NCBI GenBank assembly: GCA_964007475.1
Contig: OZ023273.1
Coordinates: 125,721,812 to 125,785,811 of the forward strand
Direction: 5' to 3'
Length of the DNA: 64,000 nt
Source of the DNA: Hybos culiciformis
Taxonomy: Eukaryota > Arthropoda > Insecta > Diptera > Hybotidae
Of the stretch, positions 61,220 through 64,000 are shown one piece after another. Under the pieces are notes generated by a model. That model had not been told where the DNA came from. It did no database searches and saw nothing but the letters and a program-made list of their open reading frames with translations. Both the position numbers and the translations under genes were made by a program. Numbering within the stretch: position 1 is the stretch's first letter; each line of letters starts with the position of its first letter.

Positions 61220-64000
61220 GTAAGTTTCTTCTTCTTTTTTTTTTTTTGCAAAAAATATTCTTTATTTAAATTTAAAAAAATAAAATGAAATAAAAATTAA
61301 TTTAATTTATAAATAAAATTTATTAAAAATTGTAAAATAAAGTTAAATTTACTGCAAAGTTATAGTTCTTTTAAATTAAGCAATTATTTTGGAACATTAT
61401 GTATAGAAAATTTATGCACAAGCTGTCATAATTAACACTACTTGTCTGTCTCTGTGTAGTTAAAAAGATTTATTTTCGAAGTGACAAAATAATGGAAAAC
61501 AAAACTAGTTCTTCCGAAACTGGGAAAAAATTTATTGAACTAAACAATTGGTCAAAAAGAAAACGTGAGAGAGACTGGATCTAGTTATTTGACTTCAGTT
61601 CTGCAATTCTAGTTCTTGAACCGTTCCACTCATAAGGAATGTGGCGATATTTCGGATTATGAAGTTTACGCTTGGTTCACAGATATTCACAGATTTTCTA
61701 GCCATAAGGTATACAAATGTTATATTTGATTGCTCCCCGTTATTGGTCTCATCCAACAATAAGATACTTTTATTTTTCCTGTACTCATTTAGAGTTCTTT
61801 TATATAAAGTTTACCCAATAAATGTTGTGCTACGCTCAATACTTAAAAATTGTTAAATCTTTATTTGTTTGTGTTTACACATTTCTACAATTTAATACAA
61901 TATAATGATTCTGAAAATTGTATAGCATAATATTAAGGACATAATTATAGCTCTCAATGAAAATAAAAAGTTCAAAACAATTTGTAACAAATTATATAAA
62001 AATTTAATACATTATAAAAGGATCTCAAATTAATCATAATGGTACGAAACCCATATAATGTTATGAAACCCTGTAAGAAACTTTTCCATTTTTATTTTTG
62101 TATGTTGTTAAATCTATGATTATGTAAATTGACATGAATTTCTTTTTCATTATATATGTTATATTGCAACAAAAGTCAGGAAATTAAAACTTCCATAAAT
62201 TCATTTCAAAAGTTTTATGACATCACTATTAGAATTTTTTTTCTTTTATTGTGTATACCACAGAAAATTTCTATATTTAGAAATTTAATTGATTTGATAA
62301 ATCCTAATGTTAGGTATATATTTGTAGCATCTTTTACAACAGTAAGGAATATAAAGTTTTACTGAATGTCAATAATTATAAGTATATGCATAAACATTAT
62401 TCAGCGTTTTCTTTGTGGTAATGAAATAGTAGATGTATAGTGAAACTTTTTAAAAGTTACATACATTTAATAAGGATGAAAATTATACACACAAGCTTTT
62501 TCTTGTCGTTATGTATCAATTAAAAAGCAATTGATTATCGTTTTATTTTTATTTTTAAAACTATTTTTTTCGCTTTAAGTTATAAGCGAAGCAATTAAGT
62601 TAGAAAACATAATTGAGAACAATTTGATAGTCTGGTTCATTTGATTTATTTTAAATCGTATAATTTTGTTAAGGAGTTAGCAAGTATTTTCTTATAGTTT
62701 GTGTATTTCAAATTCAATATTAAGTGGCCCTGATTGACTAAATCATAATTTATGTCCTTTTAAAAATATATAACTTGGGGTTAGATTAATTATCAGTCAT
62801 ATATAAAATTCATAATAACTAAACAAATTAAGCTTACACTGAGTTTCTCCTAGAAGCATTTGAACTAAACAGATTTTTAAAAGATGCATCTGAAATTGTT
62901 AAAATAACCGAGAATTTTTAATTCAATATTAAAATTTTGAACTGATTTAAAAAAAACTTTTAAAATATACCAAGTTAATAAATTAAAACCCTATTTACCA
63001 AAATAAGTAAATAAGTAATGTGTTTCTATTTTCTGGTAGATTTTTTATTATTGAAATTAAATTTTCTTTTCAAAATTTCAAAGCTGCAGTACTTTTAGGA
63101 ATTATAAATTATTAGTTTTTTTATTAGATTCTTTACTTATTATCAATATTTAGTTATTTTATGTAGAAGACATTATTATGTAAACCAATTTAGAAATTTT
63201 AATAAAAAAAATATCGCCACGATGCATCCTTTTTATAACTTTTTCTTCATTATTAAAATCCCTTGACTCAATGGGATAGAAAGTTTATGTCATATAATTA
63301 AAAATATAATATAAAATTATATAGGTATATACATATTTAGATGTATATATGCTCTCTATATTTTAACGTTATTTTAAAATATCAGATAATGTGGATAAAA
63401 AATAGTATTAATTAGGTTTGTGCTTGTGGTATATATAGTCTGATAGGAAAAATAAAAGAAGCTTAACAGACAGTTCGTAAATTATATAAAAAAAAATCAT
63501 TACAGTAAACGTCTAAATATTATTAAGTTCTTACAATAAAAAGAATTTAAAGAATTTTTATTCACTGTATTGGAATAAAATATGTATGTACCTTATATAC
63601 AGCATACTTTACAATTTTGCCCGAAAATGGTTTAAATTATTAAAAACCTTTTATTATTGAAATCTTTGTGATATTTTTCCGATATCGAGAGCAATAAGGA
63701 GTGCATTATATTGAATTCCAGCGAAAAAGATTTTCAAAATATTGGAAAAGTATCACTTGTGAATCTAAACTAATTGAGCTGCAAAAAAAATGGGACATAA
63801 AACAATCGACGTTATACAGAATTTCGTCGTACAAAATATCAACGTGTTCCTTATAATTTCAACTTCGTCATTAGGACATAAAATCAAATTGTCTTTGGGT
63901 ATTTTTTGAGACATAAGGTCAGTAAAAAAAAGCAATATGAAAGAGAATTAGGCAGAACTGGTCATATTTAAACTTTTTACCATATTTTCTAGATGAGCAA
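61220..64000 (+). other. First intron of the plus-strand gene, running off the right edge
   Basis: AT-rich with two GC-richer patches (about 61425-61830 and 63660-63960) that are open in several frames on both strands. No downstream exon with the required phase (one base needed) is convincing. Confidence 0.5.
61595..61810 (-). pseudogene. Coding-like minus-strand fragment in the intron, unrecognised
   Basis: A 71-codon minus-strand frame without a good start. It contains KSILLLDETNNGEQSNITF and MARKSVNICEPSVNFII, and ends QELELQN then TGA. It is GC-richer than the intron and has balanced composition. It may be a decayed transposon or an antisense gene fragment. The overlapping plus-strand 71-codon frame (61641-61856) reads less like protein. 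No family match from memory. Confidence 0.25.

Noticed and set aside
63711..63787. Minus-strand CCATTTTTTTTGCAG acceptor followed by a 23-codon frame and stop
   Set aside because: Plus-strand frames are equally open and the peptide is unrecognised; it would require an antisense gene within the intron.

Overview
This window is very A+T-rich eukaryotic DNA, roughly three quarters A+T by eye, with many homopolymer A/T tracts, short spliced exons and long introns. The best gene is a PR/SET-domain C2H2 zinc-finger (PRDM-type) regulator. That gene, an A-rich start context at another gene, and several small non-autonomous DNA transposons suggest an arthropod, most likely an insect. The order cannot be fixed from the sequence. 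There is no prokaryotic gene structure, and almost all open frames over 60 codons look like chance.

1-16.6 kb: the PRDM-type gene on the minus strand. Four exons (16613-16413, 4461-4179, 3351-3052, 1629-1460) join in perfect phase into 318 codons: a PR domain, a PLDLS CtBP-type docking motif, a Ser/acidic linker and three C2H2 fingers. The gene runs off the left edge. The PR domain is split by an intron of about 12 kb. That intron holds a GC-rich foldback element with 10-bp target duplications (11009-11338) and a second short inverted-repeat element (11776-12154). A 28-nt splice-flanked segment in the last intron is a possible poison exon.

16.6-35.8 kb: a probable terminal coding exon on the minus strand (17152-17065) lies just upstream of the PRDM start. 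After it come mobile-element debris and repeats: a possible RNase H fossil, a tandem array inside inverted repeats (20.7-21.2 kb), two hAT-type MITEs with perfect 8-bp target duplications (21777-22512, 24760-25094), a 14-15-bp minisatellite (28573-28870) and another inverted-repeat element (30607-31022).

35.8-61 kb: two phase-compatible minus-strand exons (36758-36566 and 35897-35796) form the 3' end of an unrecognised gene. Another possible terminal exon lies at 55349-55264. Two inverted-repeat elements sit 45 bp apart at 44.7-45.2 kb; the second is a third hAT-type MITE with a perfect 8-bp duplication. The rest is unannotatable AT-rich DNA.

61-64 kb: the first coding exon of an unrecognised plus-strand gene (61050-61219), followed by intron containing a coding-like minus-strand fragment.

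Nothing visible links the protein genes into a pathway. The notable content is the PRDM repressor architecture and a cluster of short transposons, four of which have intact target-site duplications.
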